Shown here one piece after another: positions 1 through 14,240 of a DNA stretch of 64,000 nucleotides. Source of the DNA: Adiantum capillus-veneris (lineage: Eukaryota; Streptophyta; Polypodiopsida; Polypodiales; Pteridaceae); the NCBI GenBank assembly GCA_014529385.2, contig CM043964.1:4272997-4336996 (forward strand), written 5' to 3'. Made by a program: the position numbers and the translations under genes. Each line of letters begins with the position of its first letter. Position 1 is the first letter of the stretch. The notes beneath the pieces were generated by a model. That model had not been told where the DNA came from and searched no databases. It was given only the letters and a program-made list of their open reading frames with translations.

Positions 1-1400
1 TTTTTTTAACTCCATAGGTGTCAGCATATTGTAAAGAGACAGTGGTTCAAGTTTGGTGGAATTTGGACTTGTAAGTTGTTGGATATACTCAGAAATATTT
101 GAAACCAAACTATAGACACAAAACTTGGCTTAGAAACCTCAAAATTGAACCAAACTTTATGAAACTCGATTTGTGGCTTGCGTAGAGTGCAAGCCACCAA
201 CACAAGCTGAAAAACTTGCAAAATCACCTCATGTTGACCCTGAAGATATTAAGCGCACTTAATATCTCCCACCCTAAAAAATTGACTTTTGTAAGTTTTT
301 TCAAAAGGATTGGGTCTAGGGAAGGAAAAGAATGCTTCTGCGAAGCTTCAAGTTATTTGGACATCATTTGAGTTGCATGATCATCAAAATTGCATCTAAA
401 ACTACCAAATATAGAAGCTACTAGGGATTGAGACCAAGTTGACAAAAAATTGAAATAACCACATTCAAGGCTTGTTGGAGACATACTTGACTAGTGTGGA
501 CAAGAAAAAGTGCAGAAATTGTCATTTTTTTGGCCTAGTAGTAGATAATAAGCGTGCTTATTATCTCCTACCAGCTAGAAAGGTCAAAATAGAAATTTTT
601 TGGTGTAGATAGTTGGTAGACACCTTGAGAAACTAGCCTAGCAAGTTTGAAGTCATTTGGACATTGTTACTTGAACTTGAGATTTCTATAAATTAAGGTT
701 GTAGATTGACATGGTGGCTATTTTGATAGAATTGAAGCAAAAAACAATTCATCAAGAGTTCTTATATATCCATATGATCATCAGACTAACTTATATAACT
801 TCGATTTCACAAGGAAATCAGAAATATCTTTGAAAAGTTACCAGATTGAATTGACTACATCTAAAACGGGTTGGTATTGGTATGGGAAGCCAGGTCTTTA
901 TTTTCATTGAGAAGTTCAAGTCTTTATGTACCTATAGTCAGGACGTTTTATTGTGAATCAAGCATTAGGAAGAGAATGGGGTCTATGAGGGCCTCTTTAT
1001 TTGGCAGTTTAAGGAAGTCAAACCTTTAGTATTAAGAAAGTAATCAAAGTACAACTTTTGAATCCAAACAAGAAAAATGTCTAGTTTATTTGAATTCAAA
1101 GTTTCCCCCCAAAATGGAATTTAAAATCTAGTGGGTAAAACCATATCATGTAGCATATCTATGGAAAGAGCTCTACGCATAGATTACAAATCTATGATCT
1201 TCGCTCAAATCGGAGTTCATATGTGGGAGTTATAGAAGGCCGAAAATCATAAAATTATCCACCTCTTTTTTGGGGAGAAAAGTGCATCCTTTGACCACTA
1301 TTACACATCTCTTACATGCCCACCATTCTTACACACATGGCGTGCACCTATTCGCCAAATTGTTAATCACCTCCATAAGCTCATGGAAAATAAAGAGGCC
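1..1400. other. AT-rich region without recognisable genes
   Basis: No reading frame here resembles a known family, and I see no LTR end, primer-binding site or tandem repeat. The sequence upstream of the decayed gypsy element begins somewhere near the end of this stretch, but no left LTR boundary could be set by eye. Confidence 0.5.
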
Positions 1401-2579
1401 CTCCTACACCCCCTCCTCTTCCTAATGGATGCAACCAAGAGACTGCAACTAGAGTATCTACAACAAAAAACATAAACCAAGGGAGGCCATTAGAGACTAT
1501 GGTGGAAGAAGAGATCGACACTCACTCCGACTCAAGTTCTGGGAAGTATTCTTTTTTTACCCAATCGATGGTTGGAACCTCTCTCAGGTTCAAGCACACT
1601 TTTACCTTCTATAAGGCTAACAATCATAAGTCACATATTTATCTAGATCCTAACAAGGAGTACATAGTAAGGGTAGATGACAACACTTTTGAGTTTGAAG
1701 AGTATTTTAGGGCTAACAAGCAAGATATCTTCTACATGGATGAAAATTGGTGTGGAATATCTCAAAACACAAAATCTTGATACTATAGATCGATGGGGAT
1801 TGGAGATTGACACTCTGATTCCAAACATGGCTATAAACGAGACACCACCATTGTTAGAGTTATAAGGATATGACTTGATAGACACCAAACCTCTAAAGCA
1901 CATACTTATCGAGAACCCAAGGCTTGGAGTTTACTATTGGGAGGACATGTTCAATGTTACATACTTAATTTGGACTACTCATGCCAAACTAGGGTAGTGG
2001 GCACCCTTGAAAATCATGTATATTTTTAAGATAAGGAAGAAGGGCTTAGCAAACCTTCGAGTCCACCTCTTCAAGGATTTCTATAACAATAACTTTGTTA
2101 CGATGACTCCAAAAGAGATTGAACAGATAAAATACCAAGGATACTGAATCTAAGAATTCATTATGGGAACAACACCTGAAACAGAATAGAACTTGGGGCC
2201 AAATGAGAGATCCTTGGTAGCATGGCCAATTGGTGGGGAAGTACAACCCAAGGTAGTCACCTCAGTGATGGAAATTGGGGTAGATATGCGAGAACCACCA
2301 TTAACTGGAGAAGAACGAGTGAAATCAGAACAAGAAGAGGTCCACATGAGTCAAACCTACCAAGCAACTAGTTGGAAGGCTTAATAGGAGAAACATCGGC
2401 CAAGAGAGTGGGTGTAGAACATCACTATAGAGTCAGACCAGCTGATTTCCAAAAATGGGTCAAGAAATATAGTAGGTCAAGGGGTCCATACATGACCATT
2501 TAGCAAGCTTCAAATAGGTTCTAAGAGCTAAATACATAACAGAATTCCATACTCAATTTGAAGGGTTTGGAATGACCTA

Positions 2580-3114
2580 AGAGGGAAAATATTTGAATTG
2601 GTTCCAAACCATACCTCCTGGGTCTATTACTGATCTATTAACTTTGGCTATGAAATTTGTTGCTTCTTTCTTGAAAATGGGAATCAAACATTGCATTATA
2701 GCACAAATCTACAACATCAAATAGAAACAAGGATAAACCATAAGAGATTTTGTATGTTGGATGAGGAAATACATTGATAGATGTTTGGAGTTGGAGATTC
2801 CAAATGAGGAAATGCTTGTCTCACTATTCCTAGGAGGATTATTCAACAAGGATTTGCATGTCATTATGTATAGTAAGAAACATACTACTTGGGAAGCATG
2901 CACTCTAGATGCAATTGCCTTCTCGGATAGCTGCAAAATTTCCAATGACAAAAGCATTTTTAAGGATACTCAAAGTGAGGGGACCATACTATATATACCA
3001 ACACAAGCAGGACCGACTGTGGTGGTTCCTATCAATGTTATGGAGGACATGCTTAAGCACATGAATGATATGATGAATAACATGCAAACGCTGCCAATGC
3101 AAAGTTTGGGATAA
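2580..3114 (+). pseudogene. Decayed gypsy Gag (capsid-like domain)
   Basis: From about 2,589 the frame reads YLNWFQTIPPGSI followed by a hydrophobic helix, the pattern of the retrotransposon Gag domain (aromatic/Trp core, short loop, then L..F...F). It continues through two stops near 2,724-2,737 into the open frame that begins at 2,761 (MRKYIDRCLELEIP..), with the typical later segment of alternating Leu and Phe residues. In an intact element this protein would form the virus-like particle that packages element RNA. The body from 2,761 to the stop at 3,112-3,114 is 117 codons long. Confidence 0.65.
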
Positions 3115-3689
3115 GGTCCACCATAGGGGTAGCCTATGGGGCAACCCAAACCATCAAAATGGTCTTCCATCAAAGGAAAATGGACAAACCACAAAATGTA
3201 TGAGTTCTATTACAAGCCTAGATACATTGAAAATTTCTAGTTTGCACCAATGAGACAACAAGGAAAATCAATGTATAGGTATCCACCTAAAATGGAACCA
3301 ATTCCAAAAACACCTATGGCTATGGAAAGACCACAACCTATATTAGGCTAGCAACCACCACTACTAGGAAACAACAATGTACCAGTCAAGTACATGCTAC
3401 ATGAAGGGCAAGTGGACGAGAAGTCTTTAGTACCAATCACGTCTTATAATGAAGCTAGTTCAAAAAGTGTGGGAATAGAGACGAGTGGTACACTCAGCCA
3501 ACTCTTATCATGGAAGAATAATTTTATCAAGCACCTCCTGACACAGCGCCAGTTTACTTCATTACCAACCACGGAGCTAGGCCACCCATGATGAAACCAA
3601 TGCCTAAACCAAGAATAGGGAATTTCCATAACTAAAGATCAGATGATCATTGGAAAAATTATTGTCTTGAGCCCGATAAGAATGTTGGA

Positions 3690-3765
3690 CCAATCAAGGC
3701 ATATTGCTTGCAGTGTGGTTGCAAGGGTGGACATTTTCCATATGGGTGTCCCAAGCATCCAAATA
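3690..3765 (+). pseudogene. Zinc-knuckle-like motif of decayed gypsy Gag
   Basis: The translation contains YCLQCGCKGGHFPYGCP. The Cys/His pattern is C-x2-C-x5-H-x4-C, one residue longer than the canonical retroviral knuckle C-x2-C-x4-H-x4-C. This motif binds element RNA in Gag. It lies between the Gag core and the protease motif, as expected. Confidence 0.5.
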
Positions 3766-4879
3766 ACAAAGGGAATGTATCCCAATTCTAGTAGTTACTA
3801 GGGCACATGCCAAGAAAAAATAACAAAAATTGTAAGCAGGTTAAATACACCCAACAAACCTTAGAAAGACTCAAAAAAAGAGCATTGCAAATGATATGAT
3901 CTTTGAACACAGAAACAAAAAAGGGATATCAAGGATAAAGTCGAAAAAAGAGTAGAGGAAGTGACTCAAACATTTTCATCAAAATTTTAAAGAATCAAAC
4001 CCAAAATTGGGAGGATCTGTATTAGTAGACAAAATATACAAACCAATCATTGCGGCCTTGGAAGCTTTCAAAGTGAGATTAAAAGTAGACAGTAGAAACA
4101 AAATGGAACAGCTACCCAACACCTGACATGGAAGCTTCCAAGCTTGAAGCTTGCAAAACTTAGTGCAAATCATGGAATCTATCCTAGAGAAACAAAAGCT
4201 AAAATTGGAATTCATAGGAGACCAGTAGACATTCATACTAAATCAGACAAGAAAAAAATGTAAAATGTTAAAGAGTTGAGGGAATCTGTAGCATAAGTAA
4301 TAGTTCCAGCCACTGAGGAGGGGCTAGATGGAGTTCCTTTAGTTGACAAAGATTGGTCAAATCACTTGTGGGAACGAGTCAAAGAAGTGAACAAAAGCTT
4401 GACTTTGAAGTCGGCTCCTATCAAAGAAGTATGGTTAGATCAACCACCCATGGAACTAGATGAAAAATCTTTGTATGGAGATTGGAGATAGAGCAATTAG
4501 ACTTATCAAAATCTTAGATGCTTCAAACATTACCCTAATACCTTGGTAAAAACAAAGAGAAGTCAATAGTCTATAAAATAACCAAACTGAACAGACCAAA
4601 GTAGACTTTGAATGTGGAGAATTTATAGTCAATCCTATCAACTCCTATTCAATATACTATCACACTAGCTAAGATGCTCAAGATAAGACCACATCTATGG
4701 AGGGATCTGCAACAAACCATGGAAAAGATGGGTTAATGGGATCAACCAAGGGAAATCTTGAAGAATTTCATAGGGAGGAATCACGAGAAAAGATTGTCAA
4801 ATCCGTGCCCACGAGAAAAGTTGGAGATTACGGTGAAGGAAAAAAAGAAAACACAACCCTTCCAGTATAATACAAAGAT

Positions 4880-4945
4880 CTGATGATCATGGTTGTTCTA
4901 GACAGTGGAGAGCATATATCCATAGCAACGAACACACGTTGGAAA
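4880..4945 (+). pseudogene. Decayed gypsy aspartic protease motif
   Basis: A short frame reads MVVLDSGEHISIAT. The D-S-G at 4,901-4,909 is the catalytic triad of retropepsins, and the hydrophobic residues around it fit the family. It lies between Gag and RT, which supports the call. Flanking sequence is too decayed to delimit the domain. Confidence 0.5.
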
Positions 4946-6229
4946 GCCTGAGGAAATCCAACAAGTCAACAACACAAATGAAATTGCAACTGGGGCAAAT
5001 GGACATATTGAGAAACCAATGGACTTATTAGAAAATGTGATGTCAGCTCTTGTGGAATTGACTATTAGGACACTTCTACCATTGTAGATTTTGGGAAAAA
5101 ACTAAACTATGAAATCACTTTGGAAAAACCTTTCATGAGAAAAATACAATTGATTAAAGATTGGAGAAACGACTATACTTGAAACAAGTTGGATCAATTA
5201 CACGGATAATCTTAAAGGATCATTCCTACAAGGATGTTTTGAGGACACCAATCTAGGAGTTGGATTCAAAAACCTCACCAAACACTAAACTGCCATCATG
5301 GTTACATCAAGACACTACAAGTTGGATGTGTGGAGCTTTTGATTCTCGTAGTCTACAAAAAGAAGAATGTGTATTAGATCAAGAGGTAAATGATGTGAAG
5401 TACCTATTAAAACCCTTTTCGCAACATTTGTTCAAACCATTTTTGTGGACTCAAATTATGGCCACTATTGATGTATCTGTTAACAAGTCCACACCCACCC
5501 ACTTTTGTGATGAGGAGAAATACAACATAATTCCTTTTCCAATGGTATCCATAGAACTAATTGAGGAGCAACAAGTCTTTTATGATCATTACTATTAGGC
5601 CATAGACAAATTAGAAGAGAAAACAATCACAATGGAGGAATTGGACTCTCAAAACAAACATGTCAAGGCCAAACTACTACTCAAGTGAGGTGAAGAAAAG
5701 TTTTTTTAATTTTCTAATCAGCATCATAGACGCCAGGAGAGATATCATAGAAAACAGGAAAACAAAATGAGAAGGAAACAATTAGATCTAGAAATAGAGG
5801 GTAAAACTCGATTCTTGATGATGGTAGATGTACCAGATTGTGTCAATGACAAGATAGCTGGGAGATATCCAACCTTAAAAAACAAGAATAACACGGATTG
5901 ACAAAACAAAATCAAACAGCAACTGAGCAAGTTAGATGAGACCAAGCGAAAAAAACCTCCAATGACTAAAACGGAACAAAAATCAAAGTATAGAGAGTTG
6001 AAAGAACCCTGAAAGAGGTTTGGATGATTGAAATAGAATCAGAGAATGATATACTAGGAGCAATTAGTTTTCCTTTGCACTAGAAAAAGTACACTCTTCA
6101 AGATCAACGGATCATAGTAGAACAACCAATGAGACAACCCAAGGAACTAGGAAAATCTTATAAGGGTCCTGAAAATGCCAAACAAATTAACCTCATAGAG
6201 TTGGGGAGAAGACTGACCAAAAAGATCAA

Positions 6230-6560
6230 CACAAAATTGCATTTTCTATGGAATGGGAAATTTTTGCTTACAAGATCATGCCTTTTGGACTTACCAATGC
6301 ATTAGCAACATTACAGTGGCTAATGAGTCATGCATTCAAGGAATATCTTCAGAATTTCCTAAAAGTTTTCATGGATGATCTTTATGTGTATTGGACTAAA
6401 TGAGAAAGCCATTTTGAACACTTAAGGTGTGTCTTTGAGAAATGCCATCTATATCATTTTTTCTTAAATCTGGAGGAATGTGTATTTATGCAGTTAGATA
6501 GGGTAAAATTCTCGAACATATCATCTCAAAAAATGGTATAGCTACAAATATGGAAAAGGT
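6230..6560 (+). pseudogene. Decayed gypsy reverse transcriptase
   Basis: The frame reads MPFGLTNALATLQ followed after about 20 residues by VFMDDLYVY. These are the conserved gypsy RT blocks MPFGL.NAP.TFQ and F.DD; the catalytic Asp pair is at about 6,374-6,379. Next come the EHL...FE and L.L...KC blocks (here degraded). Stops at several places show that it is inactive. Only the palm region is recognisable. Confidence 0.75.
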
Positions 6561-6592
6561 GGTAACAATGGCTGAGATGTCTAGACTGACCA

Positions 6593-7190
6593 ATGTCAAA
6601 GGAAGTTCAGGCATTTATGGGGCATTGTGGCTATTACCGTAGATTCAACTACATGTACGCAGTCATTGCAAAACCCATTTATGACCTCACTACTCATTTT
6701 GAATGGAAAAAGGAGTGTGAAGACTCCTCACAAAAGCATAAACAAGCCTTGATATTAGCACCAATATTGAAGATGTCAGATTGGAATAGAGTTTTCCAAG
6801 TACATGTTGATGCTTCAAATTTTGCTAATGGTTACATATTAGCTCAACCAAGAGAGGGAACAATAGATTTTCCTATCTCTTATGCTAGCAGACAATTGAA
6901 CTTAGCAGAAAAGAACTACACCACCATTGAAATGGAAGGCCGTGGAATGGTGTATGCGGTTGAGAAATTTTGACACTACTTGCTAGCCAACAAGGTTGTC
7001 TTTTTCATAGACCATCAAGCCTTACTCCATCTAGTGAATATGCCATGCAATACAGAAAGGATAATGACATGGTTTATCATCCCACTCAAGTTTGGTTTTA
7101 CAATGGTAGCCAAGAAGGGCACCGCACACCAAAGAGTGGATCACCTATCAAGGATCACTATAGGGGAATTAGCATCAAAAGGGGTAGCTG
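6593..7190 (+). pseudogene. Decayed gypsy RT connection and RNase H
   Basis: From 6,593 the frame gives KEVQAFMGHCGYYRRF, the gypsy RT thumb signature (usually LR.FLGL.GYYRRF). It then gives FQVHVDASNFANG, the first RNase H catalytic Asp block, and PISYASRQLNLAEKNYTTIE, the block carrying the catalytic Glu. After a stop at about 6,972 it continues in frame as HYLLANKVVFFIDHQALLHLV (the D of the third block), ending near VDHLSR. RNase H would remove element RNA during reverse transcription. This is the best-preserved part of the old element. Confidence 0.8.
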
Positions 7191-7311
7191 ATGATTTGCC
7201 AAATTCTTACCTATTTTAAGTATAAATTATCCCTAGATGGTTCGAAAGGGGTAGATGATGATTTGCCAAATGCTTACCTATTCTAAGTATAAATTATCCC
7301 TAGATGGTTAG
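7178..7311 (+). repeat. 67-bp tandem duplication inside decayed gypsy pol
   Basis: Two adjacent copies with a 67-bp period (ggggtag at 7,181 and again at 7,248) differ at only a few bases. The duplication falls between the RNase H and integrase remnants and is not part of the normal element architecture. Confidence 0.85.
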
Positions 7312-7449
7312 AATACCTTGTAACTTTAATCAAGTAGACTAAAAGATCTCACTTCCACTCACAACACAGATGATAGAGCAATCTTCCCTATATCGGTTTG
7401 TTGGCTGGAAGATTGTATTGGAAAAACAAAGATGGGGTTTTACTTTTGT

Positions 7450-8115
7450 GTATTATCCATGAGAAACAAGAAAACTATTTAAATCATGCTCATATGACAA
7501 TAGTAGGAGTGCATTTTGTGGAAGATCAAACTTTGTGACGGTTAACCTGGCTAGGAGTTTCTTGGCCTACTATGACTCGGGATACATTCATGTTTATGTG
7601 AACAATTGTTCCCAATGTAAGTAAAAAGCAACCATTCCTCATGCTACATTGTTCCAAATCTCTATTGTACCAAGATAAAGTAGATATCTAATGGAATACT
7701 TTACGTACAGGACATTCCCTGAAGATATGAGTAAACAAAGACAAAGAGAAATTGAGACTAAAGCAACCAACTACGTGATGATCGGTCATCAACTCTATAG
7801 ACGAGGAAAGGACCAACATCTTAGTTATGTGCAATGGACTTTCTATCAAGCTTGTGAGTGATTGAGAAACACATTTCCTCAACGAGGTGAGAGAATTATC
7901 GTTGACCAAATTTATGGTGATCCATAACAAATCTGCACCCTATCATCCTCAAGCAAATGGTTAAGTTGAACATACAAACAAGATTTTGAGCTCATTGCTT
8001 CTAAGATTGTCGGCTCGTGAAGAACTAATTGGAAAATGAATCTTCATTTTGCCTTGTGGATTCCCCTCGTAGAGTGTCATTTAAAATGGCTTCAAATGCC
8101 ACTCCCTTTAACTGA
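7450..8115 (+). pseudogene. Decayed gypsy integrase
   Basis: Frame-shifted pieces show an HHCC-like zinc finger (AHMTIVGVHF, then VNNCSQCK in another frame) and, near 7,930-7,990, the segment SAPYHPQANG followed by a stop and VEHTNKIL. The latter matches the integrase core block containing the catalytic Glu. A last trace (MASNATPF near 8,085) fits the conserved block after the core. The enzyme would insert element DNA; here it is broken by many stops. Confidence 0.65.
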
Positions 8116-8125
8116 GTTAGGACAT

Positions 8126-8382
8126 GGAGCGAGCTTTTTTTTGGGGAGGAGGAGCCACCAGTGCACCCCATCCTCTCCTCTTCCACCACCTCCTTGGTCA
8201 CCACTACTGCCACCCTCCTTGGCTACTTGAGACACCTACTACTCCTCCACCCTCTCCTCTTTTTTCACCTCCACCTATCCACTCTCATCCTCCCTATCCT
8301 CTCCTCTCCACTCTCCGACTCTCTCTGCCTCTCCCTGCCTCCACTCTCTACCCCCACACCTCTTTCTCCCTAACTTCTCCCC

Positions 8383-8431
<49 letters not shown>

Positions 8432-8450
8432 CCTTCTAACAAAATGAAAT
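8126..8450 (+). repeat. Pyrimidine-rich low-complexity tract ending in (CT)n
   Basis: One strand is almost all C and T over about 300 bp, ending in a (CT)n run at roughly 8,387-8,427. The open frames read through it are Pro/Ser/Leu strings typical of low-complexity DNA and are not genes. Confidence 0.85.
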
Positions 8451-9110
8451 TTTTTGCCTTCTCTCTCTAGAAGGTGTCCTCATGAACCGTTCAAAAAGTG
8501 TACTTCAAAGTGGATTCTTTTGATAGAGTCAGAATAGCCGTAATGATTGATGGAATGTCCCTTTTCAGTAATAACTTGGTGATCAGATCTCTGATTGCTA
8601 TTTTGAAAAGACTGGCATGCTCCACAAAGTGAGCACTTTAGGCCCATGCATTCACTTCAATTCTATCCCCTCAACTATAGTTGCCCAATCTGGTATGGAT
8701 CTGCAATTGACTCAAAATTCAAACTGCCATAACTTTTTTACCATAGCTCCAATCAATGAACCGTAAAGACAGGCCGATAGCGCACTTCAAGCACTAGTGT
8801 GCTAGATCATAATCTCCCATCTGTGATCACCTCAAGCATACTCCTTTTTAGCATCATCGAGACATATATCGTCCATTTAAAGCCGCATCTGGCATACATT
8901 AAGCATAAAACATGGCATGTTAACAAGCCCTGATCACTACTCAATAAATGTGTAGGCTTCAAAGAATCTTAGCTTGCATTTATTTGCTCTTTTTCCCATC
9001 ATGGAAGTGAAACGGCATGACAGCATGGAAAAATATATTAGTCCACTTATGTCAGGAAAATTGAGTTTCAGCAGTGGAAAAATCTCCATATGGCAGTGAA
9101 GGAGCAAGAA
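8451..9110. other. Intergenic, nothing recognised
   Basis: No coding signature, tandem repeat or element end seen. Confidence 0.4.
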
Positions 9111-9119
9111 CCCACAGCT

Positions 9120-9720
9120 CGCAATGCCAATGGTGAAGTGTGGAGCTCCATCGATGTGCTATTTTAGATGTGTGACAAAGATGAGTGTACACAAAATGAT
9201 CTGAACAAGTTTAAGGAGAACCTTCAGCTACTAAAGAAAGCATTAGGACAGCATGGATTAAAACTAAGATTACTCATTACATGGTATTGTTAAAGCACCC
9301 TTTTTTAAATGATAAGGGCTAAAAGGTTGTTTAAAATTCTTGACAACTTGTTTGATTTGCAACACATCATTTTCAATGACTTACCATACTTCATTCAAAA
9401 GTATGGAAACCCAGGCATATGGAACACCCAAGGCTTGGAAAAGTCTCATTACATGGCCAGGAATGCATATTTCAGACACACACAACATGGTGACTCTTGA
9501 GATAAGGCAAACAGTTTGAAAGAGTTGTTTCAATGGTTTTATCACAAAATCCTTTACCAACTGTAGCAAAAACATGTATTGGACTGTTCGGCAATAGCAC
9601 AAGCAATTAGGCATTTGCAATAAAGGAAAAGGAAACGAGTAGAGGCATTCAACAAATCGAGTACTCGTGAATGCTAAAGAAAGTGGAGACAGACAATGCA
9701 ATATGTTAAACGTAGGTGGA
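9120..9720 (+). pseudogene. Decayed fragment of an unidentified protein
   Basis: One frame can be followed with a few stops. It reads about GEVWSSIDVLF near 9,130 and then, in the 9,309-9,500 frame, QKYGNPGIWNTQGLEKSHY. After one stop it continues as SLKELFQWFYHKILYQL. The persistence of a Trp/His/Tyr-rich pattern across stops suggests a decayed real protein, most likely carried by a transposable element, but I do not recognise the family. Confidence 0.35.
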
Positions 9721-9839
9721 TCAAGAGATTTTGATTTTAGGTCACGACAAGTACAAGAGATACCTAATGATATAATAGATACAATACAAGTCACAAGTCT
9801 CTCAACTTGATGATAGATAGTGGATATCTTCTGGCACAT

Positions 9840-11740
9840 TAGCCTTGTATCAGATCATTCAATATTTCCCAAAATCTAAGAGTTCATTTGGGTTTTGTTC
9901 CCCCAAAGTGAGTTCCTAATTTGTTGTGTATGTGTAATAATAAGTTGTACGACCACCAATGTATCCGGACAGTATCCAAAACATTCTATAGAAAAAACTT
10001 TGTTGACGAGGATAACATTGTCTGCATTTTGTGGTAGCATTGGTCCACCTAGGAAGCGTGAGAGCATCTTGAGGGTGAATGTTGCAATACTTCCCTCTTG
10101 GGAAATTCCATTGTGAAAGACTAGCATGGGTTCCTCACAAAGTCTAGCAAGGTATTTTCCTAGTGCTGCATCCCTTCCACAATACTCTCTTTTTTTATGG
10201 CGAAGGAAGTCATCCTTTTAAGTAATCCATGATGAGTGTACACAAAAGTATGAGTAAGAGAAAGATAATGACAGCTCAAATTTTTGGGCGAGGGGGGGGG
10301 GGGGGGGGGGGGGGGGGGCTGGGGGCTACCACGTAGCTCTCATCTTGCATATATAAGTCATCCTTCCATAGGTCCATTGACCTCGTGGACCCTCATGGGG
10401 GAGACATATACCACTCCTCTACTTCTTGAGTACTAGTTGATGGCCTGAGGTTGTTTTTGATAGCTTGGAAGGTAGCCTCCTTTGGGAGTGTCTCTCTATA
10501 CTTTCTTGCCTTATCAAAGCAAAGTTTGAGGCACTCCATTGGGTTGCTAGAGGTTTCCATTGCCTCATCGAATGTTGTCATCAAATACAAATCCACTCCT
10601 CCCCTCTTGAAATTTGGAGATGATGGCAAGTGAAAATTCCTCTCTTTAAAAAAAATATACTTTGAATGTCATGGAGGAAAATGTATTATCTCTCACCAAA
10701 TTTGAACTCTGGCAGTCCAAGAAGCATCAATGCGGCTTGCTTCTCACTAAAGCCAGACACATCTAAAGGTAGTTTGATGTCAGATGTTTTACCTATAAGT
10801 AGTTTGCTTCATTGGACCTCTTTAGCCTCTACCTCAAGATTAATATCCTCCTCAATTGCAGGAACCTCATTGGACTCCATGTCCTCATCATCTTGTTCAT
10901 CGGGTAGTAGATTCTCCTCATCCATTACCTCTAAAGGATCTTTCAAGAGACTAGCAAATAGATAATTTAAGAATAGGAGAAACCCAAAGGATTTTTTTAT
11001 TAGCTTGCAATCTCGTTCCTGCATAGGTCACCATGAGGGTCTATAGATGATAGGCAATTGATGGTACTTCTTCTATGATCGTCTTGTGGAATCACAATCT
11101 TTTAAGTGCACCAGCACCATGTCAGAAAGAACCACCCGGCCCCTTTGGACCTCAAGGTTAAACCTGTCTCTTTCAAACTTGAAAAAATTAATGTGCTAAG
11201 CTATAAGGTCATCCAGAATGAATGGGGCATTAAATATAGAAGAGACCTTGTCGAACCAGCCCCTACAGATACTGTAAAATCAAAGAGTCTTTTATTTACA
11301 CATGTAGGATTTTCAACCCCAATCCACCACTTTCTTACATTTTGTAGTTGGCTCACAGGCAAAAGAAAGATCAATGTTTCTGTTTTTGGTGCTAGTCAGT
11401 TGAAGCTTCTTACAAACAGGTACTTCTTCCTGTTCTAATGCTTCTGAGTCATTGGAGGGTTCCTTTGTCCCCAACACACACCATCTCCAAGAGATATATC
11501 TTTGGTCTGAGCAAAGTCCACATCTCTCTTTAAAGAGCCTCTCAGCAGCAGCTGAGGGGATCTCCGTCTACTTCCTATTCACCTAAGACAATTTCTGGAT
11601 TGACCCTCTGTCTCTTCATTCTGTGAGATCCTAATCCTAAGAAAAGCATAATACATGCAAAAAAAGATAAGTATTGGGACACACCAGCATTTGACTTTTT
11701 TATTACATATTATAACACATTTCTCCTAGATTGCAAGCTG
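9840..11740. other. Intergenic, no supported gene
   Basis: Short open frames occur on both strands (for example 10,393-10,629 minus and 11,106-11,438 plus), but none shows a domain or a codon pattern that persists beyond the frame. A poly-G run lies at 10,292-10,318. Confidence 0.4.
10292..10318 (+). repeat. Poly-G run (27 bp)
   Basis: Uninterrupted G homopolymer, directly visible. Such runs can form G-quadruplexes and are prone to length error in sequencing. Confidence 0.95.
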
Positions 11741-11848
<108 letters not shown>

Positions 11849-11997
11849 AATTTACATTAAACCATGCATATGAGAAAAAATACAATAGTAGGTGTTTCCT
11901 TTTCCTAGGCTTGGAATGGCAACCTTCCAAAGATAAAAACATCACTAGGACCTTGGGCACACTTCAAGCCTTTACTCTCTACTCTCTATTTTTGCAT

Positions 11998-12000
<3 letters not shown>

Positions 12001-12086
<86 letters not shown>

Positions 12087-12106
12087 CCACCCTCTCACTA
12101 TATTTA

Positions 12107-12184
<78 letters not shown>

Positions 12185-12199
12185 TGTGTGTGTGTGTAG
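12001..12199 (+). repeat. Compound microsatellite (CT)n-(AC)n-(CT)n-(GT)n
   Basis: (CT)n at 12,001-12,054, (AC)n to about 12,085, a short unique spacer, (CT)n at 12,112-12,181, then (GT)n to 12,198. Confidence 0.97.
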
Positions 12200-12660
12200 A
12201 TGTTTTAATATTAGATAATAAGACATAATTGAACTTTTACATTCAAAAGACAGCTGGTAATGGAACAAAGAACAGATAAGTACAAAAACAATTCAGTATT
12301 AGAATCATTTAAGTACAATGTTTGTAGAAAGAGATCCCCTTTCAGTATATAGATAGTAAAAGAACTTCCCAAATCATTAGTGAGTGTTCCATCCAGTGTA
12401 GGACGGCTTGCCAAAGTCAAAAAAACCTTCTAAGATAAGATAGAGTCCTTACCTGCATCCATCCAAAAAAGACAACAATTCAGTTACCCTTGGATGTTTT
12501 TTATAGGTATCAATGGACTATACCAGTTGTTATCCATGTCCATCTTACAAAACTTTTTTACCTTTTACAAGCAAAGACCCAAGTAAAACAAAACACATTG
12601 TTGATAGTCAAAGGGAACCTTCTTCTAATCCAAGTATCAGAATTCCCCCCCCCTTTTTTT

Positions 12661-12800
12661 TCCCAAGTGGTGTATTCCTTCAAAAACAACTTACCTGAGT
12701 TATACTTTGTCGAATTAATGAGGTTTTTTAATCCCAAGTGGTGTATTCCTTCAAAAAACAACTTACTTGAGTTATACTTTGTCAAACTAATGAGGTTTTA
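12661..12800 (+). repeat. 71-bp tandem repeat, two copies
   Basis: The block starting tcccaagtggtgtattcctt at 12,661 recurs at 12,732 with a few substitutions and one extra A. Confidence 0.9.

Positions 12801-14240
<1,440 letters not shown>

Larger units (their letters stand above)
1400..8125 (+). mobile_element. Heavily decayed Ty3/gypsy retrotransposon
   Basis: Translating successive frames on the plus strand gives the Ty3/gypsy order: Gag (about 2.58-3.11 kb), a zinc-knuckle-like motif (about 3.7 kb), a D-S-G protease motif (4,901), RT (6.24-6.56 kb), RNase H (6.59-7.17 kb) and integrase (7.45-8.1 kb). RNase H before integrase separates it from copia. Many stops and frameshifts interrupt it, so it is an old, inactive copy. 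I could not find paired LTRs. Similarity stops at about 8,125, where pyrimidine-rich DNA begins. The left limit is uncertain: an ORF at 1,499-1,780 may belong to it but matches no domain I recognise. Confidence 0.75.

Noticed and set aside
8124-8447. 107-codon Pro/Ser-rich frame
   Set aside because: Lies in a pyrimidine-rich low-complexity tract ending in (CT)n.
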